A stretch of 7,544 nucleotides of DNA, from assembly GCA_028869355.1 (NCBI GenBank), contig JAGWSK010000279.1, forward strand, positions 1-7,544, given 5' to 3'. The translations under genes were made by a program, and so were the position numbers. The notes beneath the pieces were generated by a model. It was not told the origin of the DNA and did not search any database. It saw only the letters and a program-made list of their open reading frames with translations. This document shows positions 1 through 6,985 of the stretch, piece by piece; positions within the stretch are counted from its first letter, which is position 1, and every line of letters begins with the position of its first letter. The stretch is from Alphaproteobacteria bacterium. GTDB taxonomy: Bacteria > Pseudomonadota > Alphaproteobacteria > Micropepsales > Micropepsaceae.

Positions 1-81
1 ACGCAAATTCGCCGAAATTCCGTACTTGCAGTGCAATTTCACCCATTACCCACGCACCGGGAACCAATGTAACTTCAAATC
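1..81. other. Non-coding region upstream of the rhomboid gene
   Basis: I see no gene and no convincing promoter here. It holds AAATTC at 5-10 and again at 15-20, one helical turn apart, and a small perfect inverted repeat TTGCA-G-TGCAA at 26-36. Either could be a regulator site for the rhomboid gene or for a gene left of the window, but the evidence is weak. Confidence 0.3.
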
Positions 82-732
82 ATGTTTCCTCTTTCCGATG
101 AATCCCGCCACCTCCACAGCCGGCCGGTCGTCACGATCGCCCTCATAGCCGCCAATATTCTGGTCTTCGCATTTGAACTGAGCCAGCCGGAAAATTTCGT
201 CGTCGCATGGTCCGTGGTCCCTTCGGACATCGTCTCCGGGCAACACTTGGCGACATTGCTGACCGCGATGTTCATACATGGCGGATTTATGCACATCATC
301 GGCAATATGGTTTTCCTGTGGGTCTTCGGTCCGGAAATGGAGGAAGCGATTGGCCCCGCCAAATACCTGTCCTTCTATCTCGCAGGCGGGTTGGTCGCGT
401 GGGCGGCGCAGATCGCGGCGAATCCCGCATCGATGACTCCCAACATCGGCGCGAGCGGTGCGATTGCCGCCGTCATGGGTGCGTTTCTTGTCACTTTTCC
501 GCGCGATCGAATCCGCACGGTACTGATTTTAGGCATCTTCTTTCGTGTGACCCGAATCCCCGCGGCCATCCTGATCGGCTTCTGGTTCCTGCTGCAATTG
601 ATCAGTGCCGGCGTTTCCTCGGAGCAGGCAGGCGGAGTTGCCTATGTGGCGCATATCGGCGGGCTGGTGTTCGGCGCCGTAACCGGCCGATTGCTTACGT
701 GGTGGAATGCGGCGGATTTATCATCAGAATGA
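82..732 (+). CDS. Rhomboid family intramembrane serine protease
   Basis: Predicted inner-membrane protease that would cleave transmembrane segments of other membrane proteins; the substrate cannot be told from sequence. The 216-residue protein has the rhomboid core. A first membrane helix spans about residues 15-34, followed by the HGGFMHIIGNM segment with H66, H71 and N75. The catalytic GASG motif has Ser125, and the His of AHIGG (His191) completes the Ser-His dyad. The length fits the short bacterial rhomboids, which have six membrane helices. The ATG at 82 is chosen because the first residues (MFPLSD) match the usual start of these proteins, although no good Shine-Dalgarno sequence precedes it. 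The gene stands alone on this strand and its last 38 bases overlap the 3' end of the convergent glycosyltransferase gene. The family call is firm; the biological role is open. Confidence 0.93.
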   Translation: MFPLSDESRHLHSRPVVTIALIAANILVFAFELSQPENFVVAWSVVPSDIVSGQHLATLLTAMFIHGGFMHIIGNMVFLWVFGPEMEEAIGPAKYLSFYLAGGLVAWAAQIAANPASMTPNIGASGAIAAVMGAFLVTFPRDRIRTVLILGIFFRVTRIPAAILIGFWFLLQLISAGVSSEQAGGVAYVAHIGGLVFGAVTGRLLTWWNAADLSSE

Positions 733-2251
733 ATGTTGCAGGCTTGCCGTGCCAGAACAGGAACCGGTGACTCAGCGTGACACTGGCCTGGCTGCTTTGC
801 GGACCGGCGAAAGCGGATGCCGCCTTGATGCAGTCGGCATTTCCGGCTGGACAGACCACAAGCAACCCATCGCGCGCGAGCAGCCGGGGAGTGATCCACG
901 GCGCATGTGTTGTGCTGTAATCGATGAATTCAGACGGGTGATCGTCGCTATAAAAAGCAACGAGATCGGCAACAGGGTCACCATACGAAACCGGGATTGC
1001 CGGATCCGTGAGTGTACCGCCAACGATCTTGAGGGGCACTCCGGTTTTCCCGCGCCAGATTTTCGTTGCGGCCGCCGCCAGCTCCCGGCCGGGCTGATCG
1101 GATCCCGGAAAGCTTCGTAACACTCCTACCGGGTGCACGACATGTCCGTAGGCCAGCAGCGGAGCCAATGCGAGTGATACGGTACCTGTGGCAATGCAAA
1201 CAGAACGCGTCAAACCGGCAATCGGCCGCGCTTTGTTGCCGCCCATGACCTCGAGCAGAAACAGCGGCGCCAGACATAATGTCGAACTTGCAGTTCCGGA
1301 GGTCAGCAGGAGACCGAATGCAAGGCAGGCAACGGCGGTGAGTAACACTGGCGCGAAGGAAAGGACCGCGAGGAAGCGCAATCTCGGATGGCGCGCCACG
1401 ATATCGCCGGGCGAGGCAATGCGGCGCCGGGCAACGGCGATCACCAGCGCGGCCGGAATCAGCCAAACGACGGACTCGAGCAGTACACTGACCGATTGGC
1501 GCAAGGCGAATGACCAGGAATGACCGGTCTCGCCGGCAAAGAAATGGATCGGTGGATAACCATTTTGAGCCAACCACCATAGATGTGGCGCAAACAGCAG
1601 TGCCCCGGTGGCGAACGAAATCCATGGCCGAAAGGACGTGAAATAGGCCCGCCGCTGTGGATGAACGCATGCAGCGATTGCGCAGGTAGCCAGCAGCAGC
1701 AAGGCGTAATATTTCGACAGCATGTCCAAGCCGGCGAAAATGCCGAACCGCACGGCATCGGACCGGCGTTCGCTTTCCAGCGACCGGACAAAGAACAACG
1801 CGGTCCACGGCCACAGCGAAAGAAAGATGGTGTTGGCGTTGTAGCGATATGCAAACCACGAATAATAGGGCGTCAACAGCAGCAGCAAGGTCGCGGCAAT
1901 ACGCTTCTCCCCGCTTGTGAAGCGCCCGATCAGAAACCACGAACCCAGAAGACCGATCGCGGCATTGGTGGCGCTCAAGAGGGAAAACGCCCAGGCCCGA
2001 TGCGGCAGGATCGAGAACCATGCGCCGGCCACCCACGCCCAGAACGGCGGATGCTTGTAATAGCCGAGCTGGAATTCACGGCCCCAGACATAAGCTTCGG
2101 TCGTGTCGTGATCGAGGCCGCCGCCATTGGCGATTGCGTTGATGATCGTCCAGAACAGGACATATCCGGCAAACGCGGCGGCGAGCGTCGCATAATCGCG
2201 GCGCAGGCGCGGCAGTGGCCAATGGCCGGCACGGGCCGGAATTGATAACAC
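695..2251 (-). CDS. GT39/ArnT-like membrane glycosyltransferase
   Basis: Predicted polyprenyl-phosphate-sugar-dependent glycosyltransferase of the PMT_2/ArnT-like type, moving a sugar onto a lipid, glycan or protein on the periplasmic face of the inner membrane; donor and acceptor are unknown. The 518-residue protein has a first membrane helix at about 20-42. The family's acidic loop follows, with D47, D49 and E52, and then the YKHPPFWAW motif (65-73) typical of the fold. Many hydrophobic helices continue to about residue 370, including LSKYYALLLL near 178-187. A hydrophilic C-terminal domain (about 380-518) is probably periplasmic. Translation starts at a GTG two bases after the stop of the upstream hydrolase, without a clear Shine-Dalgarno sequence, which suggests translational coupling. 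It is the last gene of the cluster. It is the only non-hydrolytic enzyme there, so its link to the other products may be only positional. Confidence 0.88.
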   Translation of the reverse strand: MLSIPARAGHWPLPRLRRDYATLAAAFAGYVLFWTIINAIANGGGLDHDTTEAYVWGREFQLGYYKHPPFWAWVAGAWFSILPHRAWAFSLLSATNAAIGLLGSWFLIGRFTSGEKRIAATLLLLLTPYYSWFAYRYNANTIFLSLWPWTALFFVRSLESERRSDAVRFGIFAGLDMLSKYYALLLLATCAIAACVHPQRRAYFTSFRPWISFATGALLFAPHLWWLAQNGYPPIHFFAGETGHSWSFALRQSVSVLLESVVWLIPAALVIAVARRRIASPGDIVARHPRLRFLAVLSFAPVLLTAVACLAFGLLLTSGTASSTLCLAPLFLLEVMGGNKARPIAGLTRSVCIATGTVSLALAPLLAYGHVVHPVGVLRSFPGSDQPGRELAAAATKIWRGKTGVPLKIVGGTLTDPAIPVSYGDPVADLVAFYSDDHPSEFIDYSTTHAPWITPRLLARDGLLVVCPAGNADCIKAASAFAGPQSSQASVTLSHRFLFWHGKPATFILMINPPHSTT

Positions 2252-2253
2252 CG

Positions 2254-3315
2254 TCAGGCGGTGAAGAACTTGGCGAAGCGGTCATAGACCTGATCGGCCA
2301 CATCCCAATGCAGGTAATGGCCGGAATTGAACGGCTCCATCGCGACAATGTTGCTCGCATATTGGCGCCAGACGGTGGGATATTCGTCCGTCGGTGGCTG
2401 TCCCCGCGTGCCCCACAGAATCAGCAGCGGATTTGAAATCTTGCGGCCCTGATCTGCTGCATCCATTGCGAAATCAATGGTGACATTGGCGCGATAGTCA
2501 CGGCAGGCGCCCTTGATTGTTTTTGGCGTCCAGACGCGGACGAATTCGTCGAACACCGGTTTGGATTGTGTCGCCAGCCCGCCGCCGCCGCGGCTGCGCA
2601 GGAACCATTCTGCCGGAACGGCGCTGAGCAGCGTTTCGGGAAACGGTTCCGGCTGCGCGAGAAAACCCCAGTGCCAGGTCCCGACAGCCCAATCCTTCGT
2701 CGTGTGCGTGAGCACATAATAGGTCGGCAGCATGTCGAGCAGCGCCAGCTTGATCACCCGCTCCGGATGGTCGAGGCACATCCGGTGACTCAAGCGGGCG
2801 CCGCGGTCGTGGCCCACAAGGTAGAATTGCCGGTATCCGAGCTGCTCCATGATTGAAATCATGTCCTCGGCCATGACCCGGAAACTGTAATTGACATTAT
2901 TCGGACCGGGATCAGGGAGCGAGCTGTCGCCATAGCCGCGCAAATCGGCCAGCACGACATGATAGTTCTGCGCCAGGCGCGCGGCGATCCTGTACCACGA
3001 CACATGGCTGTTGGGATAACCGTGCAGCATCATCAGCGGCGGACCCGAACCGCCATGGCGCACCCGGATGATGGCGCCATCGGTACGCATGTCCAGGTGG
3101 CGAAATCCCGGAAACAGCGATGCGACTTCCGCACTGCCCCAGCCGGTCGGATCGCGCGTGTAATCGGCCGCTGTGGCTTCCGCGACCACGCCGGATGTCT
3201 GCGCCAGCACGGGGGCAGTCATGCCCGCAGCGGCCGCACCGATGGCGAGCGATTGCACCAGATCGCGCCTGCTGACCCCTGCCTGTGTATCCGGAGATTT
3301 AGAATCGGATGTCAT
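2254..3315 (-). CDS. Tat-exported alpha/beta hydrolase, fluoroacetate dehalogenase-like
   Basis: Predicted periplasmic hydrolase of the haloacetate dehalogenase/epoxide hydrolase group. The 353-residue protein starts with a twin-arginine signal (SRRDLVQ, 15-21, then a hydrophobic stretch ending in VLAQ near residue 39). The catalytic domain has the oxyanion motif HGYP (98-101) and GHDRGAR (168-174), with Asp170 as nucleophile. Asp194 (LLDMLPTY) and His333 (SGHYL) complete the triad. Arg171 and Arg174 match the carboxylate-binding arginines of fluoroacetate dehalogenase. His215-Trp216 (WHWGFLAQP) and Tyr274 (DYRA) match its halide pocket; the 24- and 45-residue spacings from the nucleophile to Asp194 and His215 equal those I recall for the Rhodopseudomonas enzyme RPA1163. 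An in-frame start at 3399 is rejected: it lies inside the previous gene, whereas ATG 3315 has AGGAGAGA at 3321-3328 and places the Tat signal at the N-terminus. Known relatives are usually cytoplasmic, so export is odd. The real substrate may be another small acid or ester. Confidence 0.88.
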   Translation of the reverse strand: MTSDSKSPDTQAGVSRRDLVQSLAIGAAAAGMTAPVLAQTSGVVAEATAADYTRDPTGWGSAEVASLFPGFRHLDMRTDGAIIRVRHGGSGPPLMMLHGYPNSHVSWYRIAARLAQNYHVVLADLRGYGDSSLPDPGPNNVNYSFRVMAEDMISIMEQLGYRQFYLVGHDRGARLSHRMCLDHPERVIKLALLDMLPTYYVLTHTTKDWAVGTWHWGFLAQPEPFPETLLSAVPAEWFLRSRGGGGLATQSKPVFDEFVRVWTPKTIKGACRDYRANVTIDFAMDAADQGRKISNPLLILWGTRGQPPTDEYPTVWRQYASNIVAMEPFNSGHYLHWDVADQVYDRFAKFFTA

Positions 3316-3337
3316 TGCAATCTCTCCTGTCCGTTGC

Positions 3338-4315
3338 TTAGGCCGATAGCAAATCGAGCACCGCTCGCGCCGTCTCGGCGGGCGCTTCCTGCGGCACATC
3401 GTGGCCGACCCGCGGTATCACCCTGTAATCATAGCGCCCGGTGAAAAAGCGTGCCTGCTCATCGGATCTGCCGGCGCCATTGACGCCGTCGCCGCCACCC
3501 TGAAGCACGATCGTCGGGACGGTGATCCGCGGCTGCCTGGCCAGCGCGTTCTCGATCGCATCATACATCGGATCACCCGCGGCATAACCAAAGCGATGGC
3601 GGTAGGAATGGATCACCACATCAACGAAATCGGGGTTGTTGAAAGATGCCGCCGTCCGGTCGTATGTCGCGTCATCGAATTTCCAGTTCGGCGACCACAA
3701 TTTCCACAGCAGCTTGCAGAAATCGTGCCGGTTCGCCTGCAATCCGGCGCGGCCGCGCTCGGTATGGAAGTAGTATTGGTACCACATCCGGTTTTCCTGC
3801 TCCGGCGCGGCGGGCTTCACAGAAGCCGCAATATTCTGAATCGTATATCCGTTGCAGGATACGAGTCCGCGTACGCGTTCGGGCCACTGAGCCGCAGCAA
3901 CACAGGCTGCGCGGCCGCCCCAATCAAAGCCCACCAGCGCCGCTTTCGGGAAATTAAGTGCATCCATAAGATCGAGAACATCGCGCCCGATGGCTGCCTG
4001 CTGACCGGAGCGCATGGTTGAAGGCGACAAAAACCGCGTTTCGCCATAACCGCGCAAATAGGGAACGATCACGCGGTATCCGGCACTCGCAAGCGGCGCC
4101 GTCACCTCGTCATAGGCGCGCGGATCATACGGAAATCCATGCAGCAGCAGAACCGGAGAACCCGTCGGCGGACCACTCTCCTCATAGGCGATTTCCAGCA
4201 CGCCGGTGCGGATGCGCCGGATCGGCCGTTGTATGGCGCCCTGCGCGAATACATGCGTGGCGCGCGCGACAGCCACGCTGGCGATGAGACCACCGAATTC
4301 GCGACGATTGATCAT
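3338..4315 (-). CDS. Tat-exported alpha/beta hydrolase, epoxide hydrolase-like
   Basis: Predicted periplasmic alpha/beta hydrolase of 325 residues. The N-terminus NRREFGGL followed by a short hydrophobic stretch ending in VFAQ (about residue 25) is a twin-arginine export signal. The fold markers are HGFP (59-62, oxyanion hole), GFDWGGR (129-135) with Asp131 as nucleophile, a likely acid at Asp276 (GGGDG) and the catalytic His305 (VGHDVPQE). An Asp rather than Ser nucleophile points to epoxide hydrolase or haloalkane dehalogenase chemistry through an ester intermediate. The cap region (about 160-250) has WYQYYFHTERG and HSYRHR, which I recognise as typical of an uncharacterised subgroup common in soil proteobacteria. 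The start at 4315 lies 13 bases after the stop of the metallohydrolase gene, and a GAGGG ribosome site overlaps that stop codon, so the two are probably translationally coupled. The substrate is unknown. Confidence 0.87.
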   Translation of the reverse strand: MINRREFGGLIASVAVARATHVFAQGAIQRPIRRIRTGVLEIAYEESGPPTGSPVLLLHGFPYDPRAYDEVTAPLASAGYRVIVPYLRGYGETRFLSPSTMRSGQQAAIGRDVLDLMDALNFPKAALVGFDWGGRAACVAAAQWPERVRGLVSCNGYTIQNIAASVKPAAPEQENRMWYQYYFHTERGRAGLQANRHDFCKLLWKLWSPNWKFDDATYDRTAASFNNPDFVDVVIHSYRHRFGYAAGDPMYDAIENALARQPRITVPTIVLQGGGDGVNGAGRSDEQARFFTGRYDYRVIPRVGHDVPQEAPAETARAVLDLLSA

Positions 4316-4328
4316 GGTCTGCTCGCCC

Positions 4329-5189
4329 TCAGTCGTAATAGTCCGGCGCCTTCTTCAGTTTGGCGTTGCCGATGAAGTCATGCTCGATCCAGAGCTGCGC
4401 CCCGGTTTGCTTCAGGAAGGCTTCGACAGCCGCGCGTGAGGCCGCGGTTTGGGCGGGATTGTACTCGGTTGTGGGAACGCGCTTGAGCGCGCGCTCTTCC
4501 GGATAATGATAGAGGTCGCCGCTCAGCACCACCGGTCCGGTATGCGCGAGCTTCAGGAACAGCACCTGATGGTCGGGCGAGTGCCCGGGCGCAGATTTGA
4601 TCACCACGGAGCCATCGCCGAACACGTCGTAGTCGCCCGTACGGATAATGATCGACCTGCTGCTCTTCAGTGCGCTGAAATTTTCCGGTTCGGTGCGCGG
4701 CGACGGCGGATCGGCGAACATGATTTCGCGCTCCAGCGGCCGCACGAGCCAGGTCGAGCCCGCGAACAGATTGGCGTTGCCGACGTGATCCCAGTGATAA
4801 TGCGAGAGCGCAAGATACGTAATATCTTTTGGCGCATAGCCGATGGCGGCCAACTGATCTGTGAGGCGCTTGGCTGATGATCCATATTGCCGGAGCGTTC
4901 CCGTACCGCCCTGCGGAATCAACCGGTCAGGGACCGCGCCGACGTCCCACATCAGCGTGCCTTTAGGATGCGCCACAAGAAAGCACGGCACCGACATCAC
5001 ATTGGTCGCGATCTCGTCGCGTTTGAGCTGATAGGGCGTGATGTCCGGGATATCGAGCCTGCCGCAATCGAAGACGTAAAGCCGAAGACTCGCGGGCGGT
5101 GTTGCAGCTTCCGTGACCGCGCCAAACGGGAAGATAAGCAAAACCGCGATCACCAACAGTATTAGCAGTCGGGGAATTTGCCGGCCCAT
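4329..5189 (-). CDS. Exported metallo-beta-lactamase-fold hydrolase (N-acyl homoserine lactonase-like)
   Basis: Predicted zinc-dependent hydrolase of 286 residues outside the cytoplasm. A Sec-type signal peptide or membrane anchor covers about residues 6-28, with a likely cleavage site after TEA. The mature part carries the full metal site: HYHWDH (His130, His132, Asp134, His135), His203 in SAPGHSPDHQ, Asp225 in LSGDLYHY and His270 in WIEHDF. This arrangement, with the late IEHDF histidine and a SHYHWDHVGN start, resembles the AHL-lactonase (AiiA-type) branch, which opens lactone rings; other ester or lactone substrates are equally possible. The ATG at 5189 is preferred over a GTG at 5195 because GGGAGGG at 5195-5201 is then 5 bases away, while it would overlap the GTG. 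The signal region closely resembles that of the first operon gene at both DNA and protein level. Confidence 0.88.
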   Translation of the reverse strand: MGRQIPRLLILLVIAVLLIFPFGAVTEAATPPASLRLYVFDCGRLDIPDITPYQLKRDEIATNVMSVPCFLVAHPKGTLMWDVGAVPDRLIPQGGTGTLRQYGSSAKRLTDQLAAIGYAPKDITYLALSHYHWDHVGNANLFAGSTWLVRPLEREIMFADPPSPRTEPENFSALKSSRSIIIRTGDYDVFGDGSVVIKSAPGHSPDHQVLFLKLAHTGPVVLSGDLYHYPEERALKRVPTTEYNPAQTAASRAAVEAFLKQTGAQLWIEHDFIGNAKLKKAPDYYD

Positions 5190-5210
5190 GATCACCCTCC
5201 CATTCGTCTG

Positions 5211-6044
5211 TCAGAAATCGGCGCTTTTGGCTTCCGGAATCGGATAGTCCTCATTGTGAAAAAAATCGGTGGGGTTACCTGAGCAAATCAGTTCTTCGAT
5301 CACCAATCCTTCGCGGCGCCGCCAGCGCTGCAAGGCGCGCCAGGGCGTGGTGAACGCACCCGGATCGTCAACCGTGATCGCAGCCTGCAAAGTTTTGCCG
5401 CCATCCAGCATTCTGAAGCGCTCCACGACATGCAGCCGGGAAGTGTGCGGCGTGCGATAACTGTCGATGAATGTCCTGTCGTTCATTCCGATCGTGTCGA
5501 CGACAAGTTCATCGCCCTCATAATGGCCAACGGATTCGCCGTACCAGGACGGTTTCGGGTTTCTGCGATGCGGCACATTCAAATAGATGCGGCGCACCTC
5601 GGCGCCCGATTCCTCGATGATCGTGATCTTTTCTGGTGTCTGGAGAAAATAGATCGGACGCACCCGCGCATAGATGTCAAAGCCCGGCACGCCGCCCGGC
5701 CAGCAGCGTGAATCGGCGGTAAACGGCACTTTGCCGGCAAGCACGTCGGCATTGGGCTTTTTCATGCGCTCGGCCGCCCAGGGTTGCAGAATCGGATTGC
5801 TCAAGTCTGCGACCCGGTAACTCACGCGCCCCTGGCCGTTCGGCACATAGGGGTGATCTTTGTCCGACATCACCGGCCCGGGACCGCTGTCGGGCGGGTA
5901 GAAATCATCACCTGCAGGACGGGCAGGTATCCATGCGGTGACACTGTTCGGGCCAAAGTCCGGAACATTTGCACCCTGCCCAGCCGCACCGCTGACGAGC
6001 AGCGAACCGAGCATGGCCAGACCGAGGGCGGCGGCTCTCACCAT
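5211..6044 (-). CDS. Exported protein of unknown function, paralogue B
   Basis: I know this family only as unnamed secreted hypothetical proteins in proteobacteria and acidobacteria; no function can be given. The 277-residue product begins with a Sec signal peptide (about 1-22, ending GAAG). Landmarks are SGPGPV (53-58), PILQPW (84-89), RCWPGGVPGF (113-122), RPIYFLQ (129-135), SWYGESVGHYEGDELVVDT (166-184), HVVERFR (205-211), DDPGAFTTPW (226-235) and a C-terminal ADF. Cys114 and Cys254 have counterparts in paralogue A and could form a disulfide. The start is one base after the stop of paralogue A, with AGGGCGGA (6053-6060) as ribosome site. It is closest to partial paralogue C at 7057: both share the SGPGPV, PILQPW, GKVPF, GVPGF and RPIYFLQ blocks. 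An enzyme, binding protein or envelope structural part are all possible. Confidence 0.85.
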   Translation of the reverse strand: MVRAAALGLAMLGSLLVSGAAGQGANVPDFGPNSVTAWIPARPAGDDFYPPDSGPGPVMSDKDHPYVPNGQGRVSYRVADLSNPILQPWAAERMKKPNADVLAGKVPFTADSRCWPGGVPGFDIYARVRPIYFLQTPEKITIIEESGAEVRRIYLNVPHRRNPKPSWYGESVGHYEGDELVVDTIGMNDRTFIDSYRTPHTSRLHVVERFRMLDGGKTLQAAITVDDPGAFTTPWRALQRWRRREGLVIEELICSGNPTDFFHNEDYPIPEAKSADF

Positions 6045-6045
6045 T

Positions 6046-6954
6046 CTAGAAATCCGCCCTTATCGCAGCCGGCACCTGCGCATCTTCCTCGGTGCCATAT
6101 TTGTGCGGATTCTCGGCGCAGACATTTTCCAGCCATTGGTCCTGAATCATGCGCCGGTACGTCACTGTTGCCGACCACGGCGTGGTGAACACATTCGGAT
6201 CGTCAACCGTAAACAGAAGCTGCAATACGCTGCCGCGGTAATTGGGATCGAAAGCCTGCTGGTTGCGCGCGTTTTCCTTCGCGTCACGCGCATATCCTTC
6301 CTGGGCTTCCTGGTAAGTGATCAGCCGATAGCGTTCCACCACATGCACAGCCGGGCTCTGCGGCGTGCCGTACCAGTCGATCATGGCGAAGGGCCCAGGT
6401 TTGATGCCGACTGTGTCAATGACCAAAGTGCCGCCTTCGTAATGTCCAATTGAATCTCCGTACCAGGATGGCGTGATATTCGCCGGGTGTTGCGCATTCA
6501 GGCGTACATGCCGGACCTGATGATCGACGAGATAAACCATGGTGATGCTGTCACCATGCTGGAACATCTGCATTCCGGCGGTGGGAAGGACGAACGGCAG
6601 ACCGTTCGGCCAGCATTGATTGCGCGGATTGTGGAAACCGTAATGGGCGAGCGATTCCTCGCCGTGCTTCTTCACGATGGCCGCGGCTTCCGGCTTCAGG
6701 ATCGGGCTGTGATAATCGCCAACCAGCTGGAGCACATTGCTGCGGCCATTGCGGCGCGAAAGATTGGTCAGCGAAGTTGGGCCCGATGCCAACGGCTCCA
6801 TGCCCGGCAGCGATGGGTGCGCCCACATGCCGGAGAAATCGGGAACGGGTTGGCCCGCGGCCGCCTGTTGCGCCCCCACGGCGCCTCCGAATGGCGAGAC
6901 ACCCAAAACCGCGATCGCCAACAGCATCGTGAATTGGGGCGTATACCGGCGCAT
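6046..6954 (-). CDS. Exported protein of unknown function, paralogue A (first operon gene)
   Basis: Member of the same unnamed secreted family as the next gene; 302 residues. A Sec signal peptide covers about 1-28 (hydrophobic LLAIAVLGVSPFGG, cleavage near VGA|QQ). The mature start PVPDFSGMW is followed by QCWPNGLP (Cys114), SWYGDSIGHYEGGTLVIDT (163-181), HVVERYR (204-210), DDPNVFTTPW (251-260), a second Cys279 and a C-terminal ADF. Compared with paralogue B it has about 26 extra, mostly charged or polar residues between HVVERYR and the TVDDP block. The ATG at 6954 is chosen because GGGGAGGG (6961-6968) lies 6 bases upstream. A start at 6984 would sit almost on the predicted -10 box and put ten charged or polar residues before the signal. 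The gene opens the leftward operon. Function unknown. Confidence 0.85.
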   Translation of the reverse strand: MRRYTPQFTMLLAIAVLGVSPFGGAVGAQQAAAGQPVPDFSGMWAHPSLPGMEPLASGPTSLTNLSRRNGRSNVLQLVGDYHSPILKPEAAAIVKKHGEESLAHYGFHNPRNQCWPNGLPFVLPTAGMQMFQHGDSITMVYLVDHQVRHVRLNAQHPANITPSWYGDSIGHYEGGTLVIDTVGIKPGPFAMIDWYGTPQSPAVHVVERYRLITYQEAQEGYARDAKENARNQQAFDPNYRGSVLQLLFTVDDPNVFTTPWSATVTYRRMIQDQWLENVCAENPHKYGTEEDAQVPAAIRADF

Positions 6955-6985
6955 GCTCGTCCCTCCCCGTCCCTGCGCGGCCACG

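Noticed and set aside
720..800. Possible terminator at the rhomboid/glycosyltransferase junction
   Set aside because: I found no GC-rich hairpin followed by a T run on either strand.
978..2036. Long open frame (352 codons) on the minus strand inside the glycosyltransferase gene
   Set aside because: It is an alternate frame of a clearly coding GT39 gene. Its product is Arg-, Cys- and Ser-rich with no domain, typical of a GC-driven shadow.
1583..2245. Plus-strand open frame of 220 codons
   Set aside because: It is antisense to the glycosyltransferase and has low-complexity, Arg/Gln-rich composition with no recognisable motif.
2575..2600. GCC-rich short repeat that could be a simple-sequence repeat
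   Set aside because: It encodes the RSRGGGG segment of the hydrolase and is explained by glycine codons; no repeat array.
3316..3399. 28-residue N-terminal extension of the dehalogenase-like protein
   Set aside because: It overlaps the end of the preceding gene, is Arg/Cys-rich, and would bury the Tat signal, while ATG 3315 has a strong ribosome site.
3401..4021. Plus-strand open frame of 206 codons
   Set aside because: It is antisense to the epoxide-hydrolase-like gene, whose catalytic motifs are intact, and shows no family features.
6955..6984. 10-residue N-terminal extension of paralogue A
   Set aside because: Its start would lie at the predicted -10 box, so the codon would not be transcribed; ATG 6954 has a good ribosome site.
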